This document shows, one piece after another, positions 36,985-47,251 of a stretch of 64,000 bases of DNA. Where the stretch lies: contig NC_054877.1 in the NCBI RefSeq assembly GCF_018320785.1, forward strand, positions 35,796,151-35,860,150. The letters run 5' to 3'. Numbering within the stretch: the stretch's first letter is position 1; each line of letters opens with the position of its first letter. Source of the stretch: Cheilinus undulatus. Taxonomy: Eukaryota > Chordata > Actinopteri > Labriformes > Labridae. The notes under the pieces are model-generated. The model was not told the DNA's origin. It saw only the letters and a list, made by a program, of their open reading frames with translations, and ran no database searches. The position numbers and the translations under genes are program-made.

Positions 36985-37560
36985 GTGGCTGTCACTGCAG
37001 AAAACATTTAGACAGCCTACCATACCAGACAACTCTGAGCTCAGTGACAAGATTGTTGCAAGGCACAAATCTGGGGAAGGCTATAAAAAAGTTCTGAGCA
37101 CAGTAGCCTCCATGATTCTCAAATGGAATAAATTTGGCACAACCAGGACTCTTCCAAGAGCTGGTCGACTGGTCCAAACTGAGCAATTGAGGGGAGAAGG
37201 GCCTTAGTAAGTGAAGTGACCAAGAACCCGATGGTCCCTCTGACTGAGCTTAAGAGATCCTGTGTGGAGATGGGACCTCAACTGATCTGGGCTTATGGCA
37301 GAGGGGCTAGACAGAAGCCTGTCCTCAGTGCAGAACACATGAAAGCCTGCGAAGAGTTTGCAAAACTCTCCATATGAAAGTCAAATTACATTTAATTAAT
37401 TTGCAAAACTTACAAAAATTCTCTTTCACTTTGATGGGAAACTGAGTGTACATTAATGAAAATAAAAATGACTCTTTTTTTCAACTGTAACATCAGACAG
37501 CAACATAAAATTACAAAAGAGAAGGGGTCTGAATACTTTCTAAATACATTACAACCACAT
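36985..37560 (+). mobile_element. Tc1-like transposon relic (plus)
   Basis: A transposase N-terminal fragment reads ELSDKIVARHKSGEGYKKV and TLPRAGRLV (frame 36980-37207). After a frameshift, VTKNPMVPLTELKRS follows. The catalytic region is gone and the 3' end with GGGGTCTGAATACTTTCTAAA closes the relic near 37550. The 5' terminal repeat is not visible. Confidence 0.75.
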
Positions 37561-38150
37561 ACTATAATCCAAGAACCTGCAGACAAAATATGCTGTCAAT
37601 AAAATAGAGTAAATGGATCCTAAAGCAAAGCAAAGAATTAAAAACAAGTCTGATAACCACTAAAATCATGTATAAAAGCACATAAAAGAAGTATTACACA
37701 TTAAAGTAGTACTAACTATGGACCTTAATTAAACACAATAATGCATTAATGTTGACAGCCCTTATCTTAAGACAAAATTTTCCTCCTGCACATTTTTAAA
37801 GTCATGAACATATAATAATCACTTTAGCCGGACATCTGTCACATGTTGGTGTTAATAGGAGTTAAAAAACAATTAAAATAGGGAGTCTTATTGCTGATGC
37901 ATTTCTTGCTCAACTAAAGGCATCAGTATTGGTTTAAGTCTGTTTTGAATCTAGCCAAAAACTGTAGCTGTAAAAATGCATGTGTAGTGTATACACAATT
38001 TTTTAAATTCAAAACTATGGAAAAAAAATAATAAAATGCATTGGGGAACTTCATGCAATGACAGTCCCTATGATAAGCCTTGTTTAAGCTAAAAATATAA
38101 CTTTTGTTGTAGCCCAGTTGAATAAAAATGTCTTCATTTAATTTGTTTCC
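37561..38150. other. AT-rich spacer, nothing recognised
   Basis: Low-complexity AT-rich sequence between the Tc1 relic and the GC-rich island downstream of jun. No exon, element border or RNA gene was seen. Confidence 0.5.
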
Positions 38151-38163
38151 CTAATCAAACGCC

Positions 38164-38400
38164 TTAACTGCTGTAAACCTTGAGCTGCCTTATAGATTTC
38201 TTCAAGGAGTCGCCAGCTGCAGTGGGAGGACGGTGATTCATCCTCACACCCGTCCCAATGCGCACTCGGGACCTCTTTCCATATATGGTCATCTGCCGCT
38301 CGCTTCCGATTCCTCGCCGACCAATCAGCGGCCGGGTAGAGTCACCAGCCATTACAGGCGTCCCACACTGCAATGGTGACTCAATATCCCGTCCGCCCCA
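38164..38400. promoter_or_regulatory. GC-rich island with CArG and CCAAT boxes past the jun 3' end
   Basis: A sharp GC-rich patch in AT-rich surroundings. It contains a perfect SRF CArG box CCATATATGG (38279-38288) and a strong CCAAT box (CCAATCAGCGG, 38321-38331). A 69-aa frame is open on the minus strand (38373-38164). It may be an enhancer, or the promoter and first exon of an unknown transcript. SRF sites are usual for immediate-early gene control, so a link to jun is plausible but inferred. Confidence 0.4.
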
Positions 38401-38465
38401 GTTACTTTGATAACAAACACAGCACGGTTAAAGCTATATTAAGTATTTACAAAAAGCAGACATAG

Positions 38466-39211
38466 ATATCGGTGTCCAACATTTTATTTCGTCATATTTA
38501 CAGTTCTGAAGTGCTCAAAATACAGCGTACAAATATTATTACAAAGTGTTATTTCGGGTCTAACATTAGTTACACCTTTATCACAAACTCGTATGAACAA
38601 AAGGGTTAAGAAAGTAAGGCAGGGTTTTGTCAGTAAACGCTACACACACACACCCCTGAAAGAGTCTTTGTAAAGGTGTGAAACGTGTTTGAATGTTAGT
38701 GTTTCTCTGTACAGACGGTAAAGTCGCTGGTAGGACTCAGTGCATGACTCAAGTCTGACTGCAGCTTGAAACAGAGGGCCGAGTTCACTCCCTGATTCTG
38801 CCTGATGTAATTTTATCCCATAAAATGGCTCTGAGACAGAACTGCATGAGGCTCCATCAGTCTAAAACGAGTTTACATTTTGGGAGATTGACATACTGCC
38901 TCTTGAAACAAGTTTGATCTTTCAACTTTAAATAAACGTAACAAAAATGCCAGAAATATCCGAATTGTAACACCAGAGGGAGCATGTGTTCCCTTTGAGC
39001 TGTGTGCGTCCCTGCACTAAGTTTGAGGTTAATAGTCCATCATACGGAACAATTATACGTCTCAGTCACTGTCCATCGTTGCATTTCACCTGCAGAAACT
39101 TAGTGGACACAGTCTGTGCGGATAGTGAAATGATATGGCTTAACAGACCCACTTGAAGCTGCATTTGGTCCCCAAGAAACGTCCCTTGGTTGTTCCCCCC
39201 TCCCTTTCAGT
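38466..39211 (-). other. jun: jun 3' untranslated region
   Basis: Minus-strand sequence after the jun stop codon, ending at the first good AATAAA (plus-strand TTTATT at 38483-38488). An ATTTA pentamer (38929-38933 on the opposite strand) is present, as expected of unstable immediate-early mRNAs. The end point is a prediction. Confidence 0.5.
38483..38488 (-). terminator. Candidate jun poly(A) signal
   Basis: AATAAA on the minus strand, about 725 bp after the jun stop codon. It is the first full consensus hexamer followed by AT-rich sequence consistent with a cleavage region. Confidence 0.45.
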
Positions 39212-40183
39212 CTAGAAAGCCTGGAGCTGCTGCGTCAAAATGAGCTGGCAGCCGCTGTTAACGTGGTCCATGACCTTTTGCTTGAGCAGAGCCAGCTCGT
39301 CTCGGAGCACGTTGGCGGAGGAAACCAGTTCCGTGTTTTGGCTCTTCAGGTTTTTGACCCTGTCCTCCAGCCTGGAGATCCTCTCCAGCTTCCTTTTCCG
39401 GCATTTAGACGCAGCCACCCTATTCCTCATGCGTTTCCTCTCTGCTTTGATGCGCTCCTGATCCTCCATGTCGATGGGGGACAGCGGCGGGGTGTCTCCG
39501 GACATCTCGGGGACAGTCTGCGGCTCCTCTTTGAGCGCATGGAGTCGCGAGTGCTGCGCAGCTGCGAGCTGGTGGTCCATGTGGCTATGGGACGGCTGTG
39601 GGGCGGATGGGTAGCTCATAGGTGGGAGTCTCTCGTTGGCAGGTGCAGACGCGGAGCTTACAGCTCGGGGGAAAGTGCCTAAGTTTGTGTACTCGGGCGG
39701 GTCAGTGCGCACCGTGCAGCTGTAGGGAATCCCCCCGCTCTCGGGCGCAGCAGCGCCGGATGCCATGCTGCTGCTCGCGCCGGTCTGTGCGTCAGGGTGC
39801 ACGGCAGGCGTCTGCTGGTGGTAGTGCAGTTCAGCTAGAGCCCTCGCAAAACCCTCAGCAAACCCCTCCTGCTCGTCCGTGATGTTCTTGGGACAGATGA
39901 ACTGGGTCGGGGTGGGGGTCGTGAGCCCGTTGCAGGACTGGATGATGAGTCTCTCCAGCTCCGGGGAGGCCAGCTTCAGCAGCCCCACATCAGGGGACGT
40001 GAGGATGTCCAGGGCCTTTGCGCTCAGCTGGGGTTTGAAGTTTTTTGGGTCGTTAAGGTTCAGAGTCATGGTCTGTTTGAGGGTTTTGGGGTTGAAGCCG
40101 TACACCGCCGCTGTCCCTTCATGCTGGGAGTTTGAGGCGTTCACAGCTTCTTCGTAGAAAGTCGCCTCCATTTTCTTGGACAT
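39212..40183 (-). CDS. jun: Transcription factor Jun (c-Jun), intronless
   Basis: bZIP subunit of AP-1 that binds TGA(C/G)TCA-type sites as Jun dimers or with Fos/ATF partners in the nucleus. Single exon of 323 codons plus TAG, as in all vertebrate jun genes (human 331 aa). The JNK docking/delta region lies around residues 35-60. JNK sites Ser63 (LTSP) and Ser73 (LASP) and Thr91/Thr93 keep the human numbering. The GSK3 block is at 231-235 (GDTPPLSP). The basic region 246-270 has [15 protein letters not shown] with the redox cysteine C261. The zipper has leucines at 272, 279, 286, 293 and 300. The C-terminus [11 protein letters not shown] matches c-Jun rather than JunB/JunD. The first ATG ([10 protein letters not shown]) matches the mammalian start. 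Fish may have a second paralogue. Confidence 0.97.
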   Translation of the reverse strand: MSKKMEATFYEEAVNASNSQHEGTAAVYGFNPKTLKQTMTLNLNDPKNFKPQLSAKALDILTSPDVGLLKLASPELERLIIQSCNGLTTPTPTQFICPKNITDEQEGFAEGFARALAELHYHQQTPAVHPDAQTGASSSMASGAAAPESGGIPYSCTVRTDPPEYTNLGTFPRAVSSASAPANERLPPMSYPSAPQPSHSHMDHQLAAAQHSRLHALKEEPQTVPEMSGDTPPLSPIDMEDQERIKAERKRMRNRVAASKCRKRKLERISRLEDRVKNLKSQNTELVSSANVLRDELALLKQKVMDHVNSGCQLILTQQLQAF

Positions 40184-40540
40184 AAAGTTTGTATCACCTT
40201 ATCTCAGGAAATTAAAAGTGTCCAAATCGGCGGTTAACATTCGTCCTGTGACTCTTTATCTCTGTCCTGTCTTGTGATCGAGTCCGCCTATTGTTGAAGT
40301 TCAACTCACTTGACAACTTCGCGTCCTGAGAAAACTTTTCTCTTCTTGAACACCGCGCGAGAATAAACAAACACCACAGTCCTCTCCACCGCTGAAACTC
40401 TCTGTTCCCACTCCTGGAGTATCCTCTTTGATTTCCTCTCCTCCTTAAAAAACTACAAACACAGCCTGAAACGGGATAATACTTTCTATCACTTCCAACG
40501 TGGAGACGAACTTTATCCACCTCTAAGCTGCTGCTCCACT

Positions 40541-40681
40541 GAAAATAACAATGATGTCATTTCTACGGCCACTGATTGGCTGGAGATGATTTGGTGGGCG
40601 GGGGTTCTCTAATGACATGCAGGTTGCTCTGACAACTAGCCATATCCCCGCCTTCCCGCGATGGCTTATGGGATTAGGTAA
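40541..40681 (-). promoter_or_regulatory. jun: jun promoter elements
   Basis: Reading upstream from the gene (minus strand): a MEF2-like A/T site (TTATTTTCAG, 40541-40550), the jun1 AP-1/ATF site TGACATCA (40552-40559), a CCAAT box (40575-40579), a GC box (40596-40603) and TTACCTAA (40674-40681), one mismatch from the jun2 site TTACCTCA. Order and spacing agree with the mammalian JUN promoter, where jun1 lies about 70 bp before the start site and jun2 about 120 bp further. This suggests transcription starts near 40480 and that Jun/ATF2 autoregulation is kept. Confidence 0.75.
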
Positions 40682-42415
40682 TGCAGACAGTGGAGCAATG
40701 TACTCTGGGATTACGTAGTGTTTTTGAATATTTAGTTACCCGCTCAATTATTAGTTACCCATCCTTAAGAAAGCCTGACCTACTTTACTTTATTAAGGTT
40801 AGAATCAATTAGAACACTAACCACGAATCAATCATCTATCAATTAGAAGATTTAAGGCTATAAAGAATATGTTTGATTGTAATGTACATTTTACCTGACA
40901 CCATTATAAAAATGCATTTAAATGATACGATTATCATTAAAATACTTACCAGTTCATGAAAAGACACTGACTATATGATAAAAACGATTGGTTAAGAAAT
41001 TTAAAGGATTCAAAATGGAAAATGATGCCAGCTCTTTTTTGTAGCCTAGAGGACAACACAGTACAAAGAGAAACGTCTAAAACACACTTTTCTTTTATTA
41101 TTAAAGTGGTTTTCTTAACCCTTTAAAGGGTACCCATTGAAATACTTGAGAAGTTACAATTTAAGCCTTAAATCAATTGCAGCTCAATTAAAAAAAACAA
41201 CAACTTTATTTGTCCTTGTGGGGGCAATTCAAAGCAGCATTACAGAGCTGAAATCTAACAAAAAAAATCACAAATGCAAATATGAACAATATAAAATAGA
41301 GAAGTTTTAGAAAATATATACTATATGTACACCTATATACTAAAAGGAATGATACAAACAGATTATTTTAAATATAGGCCTCAGATATTGACAGTAACAG
41401 CATTTATGAACCAAGCTGTACAATTAGAGTAAAAAACTGACAGCCAAGAATAGTTGTAGTGCAAAGAGAGAAATATTTCTCTCTGGAAATATGGAAATAA
41501 ATATATAAACAGGGTAATGTGAAATGGATCAATACTGAGTAAACAAAGTGGTTGTGCAATAGAATATAAATATAAACAGGACGGATTGAACTCTTCTGAG
41601 GAACTCTACATGTCACATATTTCTTAAGATGAGCACCCCTAAAAGATCTGACCCTAAAATCGCCCTTGTTGTGACCTTTAATTTAGTGCCCTGCTCCAGT
41701 AAATGAATGAAATATACAACTTTAAGAAATACAAGTGAGATGTTTGATCATTTACATACCCCAGATGGTGCAGACATATACACTACCTGTTCATAAGTCT
41801 GATTATGAATGTATACTCTGTATCAGGAGGAAACAAGTAATAAATAGGCTAAAACTGTTTTAGACTACTAGATAATATACTATATTTATTGGTACATAAA
41901 TACTGACTTTAAGGATTCCTATATTTATACCATGTTGTAGTTTCTGATCAAACGTTAAGATAAATATTAAAATAGTTAAAGCCAAGGGTGCCCACAAGGG
42001 AGGACGAAGGGGGAAAGCTCACTGGGGCCTACTGAGGTTGGCAATCTCATGGTTCATCCTAAACGTGAATAATGATAACCAAACTGTACTTTAAATTCAA
42101 ACACTCACCTTTACTTATCTAGGCAACAAACTTACAATTTTTGTTCACTGTTATCTCAGCTACAAACGCTATTTGAAGCTAGACAAAGGGGCCAAATGTT
42201 AGTCAGGAAGCTCACTCTAACAGTACTGATCTAACTAGCCTGGGTTAATACTGTTTAATCACATTCATGGAGGGCTCATTCACTGATCCATTCATGGGCC
42301 CGGCCAGTTACGACCTGGCAATAGCTCCCACAGACATTTGTGTACTTTATATTCAACTGTGTGCAACATATTACTACTTATACATATTTTGATAAAAAAA
42401 AAAATACTGGATCAC
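40682..42415. other. jun-fggy spacer, left part
   Basis: Mostly AT-rich sequence with no exon. A stretch near 41190-41235 (ACTTTATTTGTCCTTGTGGG) resembles the 3' end of a fish retroelement. The 41985-42060 piece looks like a repeat fragment. No complete element was delimited. Confidence 0.4.
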
Positions 42416-42419
42416 TCTT

Positions 42420-43085
42420 TAAATGATCAAAAACCTAGCTAATGTAGCTAAGCTAAAGCTACATTAGCTATGTAGCTAAATTAGCTATGTAGCTCCACTA
42501 TCTATAGTTAAGCTAGCTCTAACATGAGCTTTAGGAAACAAATCTTAAGCTAATGTAGCAACAAAGATAACTTACCAAGCTTGTGTAGTTGTTTTGTGAT
42601 CCAAGCTATAGCTATGTTAGCTAAGCAGCTCCATTATCTATAGCAAAGTTAGCTTTACCAATGTGGGCTTTAGCAACATGAGTTTTAGCAAACCTAGCTA
42701 AAGTTAACATAGCTATATAGATAACGTACATGTGTACCTTACATTGCTGCTTTGTGATCTAAGCTTTAGCTACTTTAGCTAAAAAGATACAATAGCTAAG
42801 ATCTCTGTTATCTATAGCTAAGCTTTAGCAACATGAGCTTAAACAAATTGTGCTAAAGCTAATGTAGCTATATAGATTATATACCTATGTAGCTTGCATA
42901 GCTGATTTGTGATTTAAGCCAGCCATTTTTTCTTGGAGCCCCCCACCTACATAGACCCCCAGAACCCAAGAATGAAGAAGAGAAGAAAAAGTGTATTTCC
43001 ATGCTGAGATATATGCCGTCCCAGGTGAACGGTCTGTGAGAGTGGCCATCAGAGATAAAAGGCCTGCAGCCAGACTGTCTTGGGG
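42420..43085 (-). repeat. GCTA-array dispersed element, copy 3
   Basis: A dense array of TAGCTAATGTAGCTAA-like words in four related blocks of about 120-180 bp (42425-42905). After a short unique part comes CTGCAGCCAGACTGTCTTGG (43063), the same end word and orientation as the copy at 16620-17300. Confidence 0.6.
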
Positions 43086-43394
43086 GTTTTGGTCTGCTTC
43101 ATCCAGTCAACATTCATTGTTATCCTTACTAATAGTTATGAGTTCTTTATAAAAACTGAACTGATTCAATGCAAATGGTCTCCACAAAGTTTTCAAGTAA
43201 TGTCAACAAATTTTAGGTTAAGCGCGTACACAGCAGTTCACACATTCACACACTAAAGGTGAAGGCTGCTGTGTAGATTGGCCATCAGTATTTATTCGTT
43301 CTGTTCATAGGCATCCATACACATTCACACCACTCTGTGTAAACTCTAGGGATGGATGTGAGTGAAAATCTCAGTAGATTGTCAGTTTGTGACA

Positions 43395-43590
43395 TACTCA
43401 ATGCAGCCTGTCTGGCACCACAGCCACGGTATGTTCAAACTCGCTCAAATAACCTTTTTTCTCCATTCTGATGCCCAGTTTGAGCTTGTCTTGTCCAGCT
43501 TGACCATCTCTACATGCCTTAATGCATCTGTTGGCCGATTAGATATTTGAGCTGTTAATAAAGTGATTAATGTAGATCTAATAATTCATA
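43395..43590 (-). mobile_element. Tc1-like 5'-end fragment (minus)
   Basis: Reverse complement of the 5' part of a Tc1-like family. Landmarks are CTCCATTCTGATGCCCAGTT, CATGCCTTAATGCATCTGTTGG and a terminal AATAAAGTG. Same family as 45611-45740 and 56285-57195. No transposase core is left. Confidence 0.65.
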
Positions 43591-45610
43591 GCCTTAAAAT
43601 CTGCAAGGAGGCCAGCATTCTAATTTGGTCACATAATGGTAACATTGAACAATTGCTTTGTAGAAATTATACATTATAATTTATTCTGTGCTCTATTCAC
43701 ACAAGCCTGGTATGTAAATGTGAAGCTGCTCTTAAGACTGAAGTCTCTATACAGCTGCAGTCCAGCCTGTCTGGCCTCCCCCATTGTATTATTCAACATG
43801 TTCTCCTCAAGCCAACTATAAATAAGTTAACAACTCCAGACAGCCTGGGAGAACCAGAGCAGCTTGAGGTCAACACTCTTGAGATGAAATGTTGTCCTCC
43901 CAATACGCTGTCCAACACCCATTTGGAAGTATTTGACACCCTGAAGTGGAAATCCAGCACTGTGAATGTCTAATACCACGGTGGTACGAAGGCAAACACA
44001 GCCTCAGCTCTTTATATGTCTCTTTTACTCTCTTATAGCAGCGTGTAATCCAACAATAACTCTCTGAACTCTCTGTACACCTGTGTTTAGTCCCACTGAG
44101 GAGTATTTTCCTATCAAGCTGCTGTGGTGCCCCGGCCATGCTTCCTGTTTCTCTGTCAGCTTTTCCCCTCTGCTGTCCTGACGGGGTCGCTTTCAGATAA
44201 CAGCGCCTTCCTCCTCCCTGCTCGGGACAGCTGTTTCCACAGCGTGGAAGAAGTTTCTAATCAGGAGCTCGTCCTGCCTGCCTCCCAACACGCCTGCTTT
44301 TGTTGTGCAGAGGTGGTACAAGCCCTTTTTTAAGTAGAGCAAAACATGACAAAAACAATGAATGCACGTGTGGAAGTTTGAGCAGAGCAAAGTTTTGATT
44401 AGCTTCAGGCACGGACCAGATGTACTTGAGTGGAGCATTAAGACAGAGACAGATGAGATTTCAAACATCATCCATTCAGTGTTTTTTGAAGACCATCTGT
44501 TTCTTCCTGTCCTGCTGCTTGGTTTTTCTCAGTGCTCATCTTTGCTGATGGTTTCTGATCCAAACACACTGATCACAGCCAGCAGCACTTCCTTTAGACA
44601 GCTGCTGATCTCCTCTAAGAAAGGAACATAATGGAGTTAAGAGGCAAGGTGGGGTGCAGGGTAGAAAGTTTGATCTAATGTCTGCAGCCATAATTTTAAC
44701 TCATTGCTATTGATTGCAATAAGTTATGTCAGTAATCCATCAAATGCCTGCACTTGTACTGACATTTATCTTGTTCAACAAGACTTTTCGACAAGTTATA
44801 ACATAAAATGATTTACCTTATAACACCTAAAGTATTCCATGTAGATTTGCCTGTTCTAGAGCCCTTTTAGTCCGAATGATGACTAAATAACATGAACCTT
44901 TAAAGCCCCAGTGAGGAGTTTTTAGCTCATTGTGAAATTGCCTGAAATTATTATTGATGTGCCTTTTTGACCCACAAATGCAAGCAGGACCATCAGGAAT
45001 AAGAACATTTCTTTCTGTGAGTTATTCTTCAGTGCTTGAGACTGCCGCTGTTGAGTAGGCACCCTAGAGAAACACACTTTTGAAACACACTCTTACAAAT
45101 ATCCCCATTGTGTGAGATATTTGACTGTAAAAAGACAGCAGGATAAAAAAACACACTACTTTTGCATGTACGAAGGCACCAGAAAGAAGAAAAGACTTTC
45201 TGCTTTTGCTTGAGCAGATCACTAGCAAAGTTCACAGGAGCTTTTAAGTCCTTAAATGGGGTGGAGACATGATTTTAGTTACATTTGTGCAAGTTTCCTG
45301 CAATAGTTAGTCAATATTTCTAGATAACAGCTTTGGTGGTGTTTTAAATGCCCTTTTCTAAATTAATCAGACATTGTTTGCTCAAAAAAGAAGCAGCAAC
45401 AGAAGTTCTTAAACCGGACTACTACTGAAAGTAGCTGTTTCAACTGCTCAAGTCCATCAAGGTGCCTGAAAACCAGTGAAATGTTTTTGGTAATCCTTAG
45501 TCCTTGTTTTCAAAATTGAGTTTTTTTTTATTTAGAAAGTACATTATAAAAATAAACTTGTTTATTTTCTTAATTGGAGAAGACACATGTTCGTAATGAT
45601 AATCATATAC
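43591..45610. other. jun-fggy spacer, middle part
   Basis: No exon was recognised. A GC-richer block lies at 44100-44330. A possible TTAA-type MITE lies at 44904-45243 (ends AGCCCCAGTGAGGA and TTCACAGGAGCT, imperfect inverted match, TTAA at 44900-44903 and 45244-45247). It is a weak call. Confidence 0.35.
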
Positions 45611-45740
45611 ACTTAGCTGCCACTTTGTTAGGCACACCTGTTCCATTACTTATTAACACAAATAGCTAATCAACATTGTACCTATCTTCTGATGACTATT
45701 TCTAGCAGGATAATGCACCATGTCACAACAGCCAATTCCA
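45611..45740 (+). mobile_element. Tc1-like relic with large internal deletion
   Basis: The 5' end ACTTAGCTGCCACTTTGTTA and CACAAATAGCTAATCAAC are joined directly to a late transposase segment (CTTCTGATGACTATTTC, GATAATGCACCATGTCACAA). Over 1 kb of the usual element is missing. Same family as 43395-43590 and 56285-57195. Confidence 0.7.
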
Positions 45741-46019
45741 GTTATAATTGAGCCCAGGATGTGTTGATGATAAATTCAACCTGCCGAAATGGCTAGTGAT
45801 AGTCATTGCACTACCTGCCATGGCTGACATCTACCTGCATTTGGCTGGTTGGCACGTGTTAATGTCAAGCCCTGGCTGTGAGAATTTGTACAACCATACA
45901 TCAACACTGCAGTTATAACAACCTGTAACATGTTTTAAAGAAGCTGTTTTTGATGGATAAAATATGGTGTGCATTGAGATTTTGGCTTGATCTTAGGTGT
46001 GCCTTGGGCCAAAAAGGTT

Positions 46020-46330
46020 GAAAACCACTGGACTTAGGGGAGAGGGAGGGGCAGGGGCACAAGGGCACCTAATGCAAGGCTTATGGCATTTTTCTACATG
46101 CTCTGAAGTGCACCTTATCAGGTTTCAACAATTGAGTTGCCACCCAGAGGTCACTTTATCCCGTTTTGCCCAATGAAGGGGCAACCTGGAGGCCACTTTA
46201 TCACATATAGCTGGCTTAGAGGGCACTTCGTTAAAAACTGTCCACTTACAGGGCATCCTAAAGGTGACTCTATCAAGTCTATCTAATATAGCAGCATTCA
46301 AGAGGACACTAGTGTTTTTTCAAATATTAG
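46020..46330. repeat. Degenerate GGGCACTTTATC repeat
   Basis: Several diverged words such as GGTCACTTTATC, GGCCACTTTATCACA and GGGCACTTCGTT at irregular 40-50 bp spacing. This is the same theme as the ordered minisatellite at 52430-52850, so it is probably an old copy of that repeat family. Confidence 0.4.
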
Positions 46331-46790
46331 ATTAGGACCCACGGGGCAATCGCCCCCCTTTCACCCCTCTGCTTCCACCCATGATTTAGGATAATCATAT
46401 AACCTAATACATTATGGTATCTTATTAAATGAAGTATAAAAAATGCTGATTCTGTTTCTTTGTTAATTATGTCTGAAAATGCATCAATTTTGTTATTTGT
46501 CGTGAATATGACCAGGCTGTCAACTTTTAGTCTTTTGGCCCACGTAGAACCTCATTTCCACCCTAATACCATCTTGCCTGGCCATGTCTATTTCTTGAAA
46601 CAGTCCCACTGAGCCAGAAAACCCGTCTGTGCTAGATTTTCAGAGACAGTTAAGCTGTGTCGATAAAGATGTCAGCTATTTTGCTAAACAGGACTATTTC
46701 TATTGTCCGATAATTCTGTAGAATACCACAAATATTTTAAAATGGGCCACGTATGACTCCCGTTGTAGCTTCGGACTTTATCCCGCCCCG

Positions 46791-46924
46791 CTGAGGAAAA
46801 AGTCGACTTTGCCCTTTTTGTCCTTTCTGGAGTTCCGTCGTAGTCACAATCTGCAGCAGTAAATGTGTTGGTTAGAAACTCAAAAGTCATGTTTAATGCG
46901 CTGAAATAACACTTTTTTCCACCG
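46791..46924 (+). other. fggy: Predicted fggy non-coding first exon
   Basis: Follows a GC box (CCCGCCCCG, 46782-46790) and ends in a consensus donor (CCG then GTAAGT at 46925). A good acceptor (CTCCTCTTCTTCAG, ending 47240) lies 11 bp before the fggy ATG, so this exon would splice to 47241. It carries a 6-codon upstream frame (ATG at 46889, TAA at 46907-46909). The 5' border is a guess. Confidence 0.45.
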
Positions 46925-47251
46925 GTAAGTTCATATATATGTACTGTAGTCTCATAGTTACCATTTATGCTTGATAATATGTGTTACATGTACATTAAAA
47001 TGTTATTCGGCGCGACTTACTGCTTGAATCTGTATCTGTATGTTGTATCACTGTTGCGTTATCATGTTAACTTATCTGACCCGGTAAATGATGGCCTGCA
47101 GCAAAAAGACGATAAACATGCGTATACATCAGGGGTTCTTTTGAATACACCTTTAAAATAACATATTCTGTGTCGACATGACTGTGCACCTTTGTTAATA
47201 ATCAACCCGTAGACACTCTGCTCCCCCTCCTCTTCTTCAGCTCGTCCCCTC

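Noticed and set aside
40212-40520. 102-aa frame upstream of jun as a coding gene
   Set aside because: It overlaps the predicted jun leader and probable start site. The composition looks like random GC-rich leader sequence and no family was recognised.
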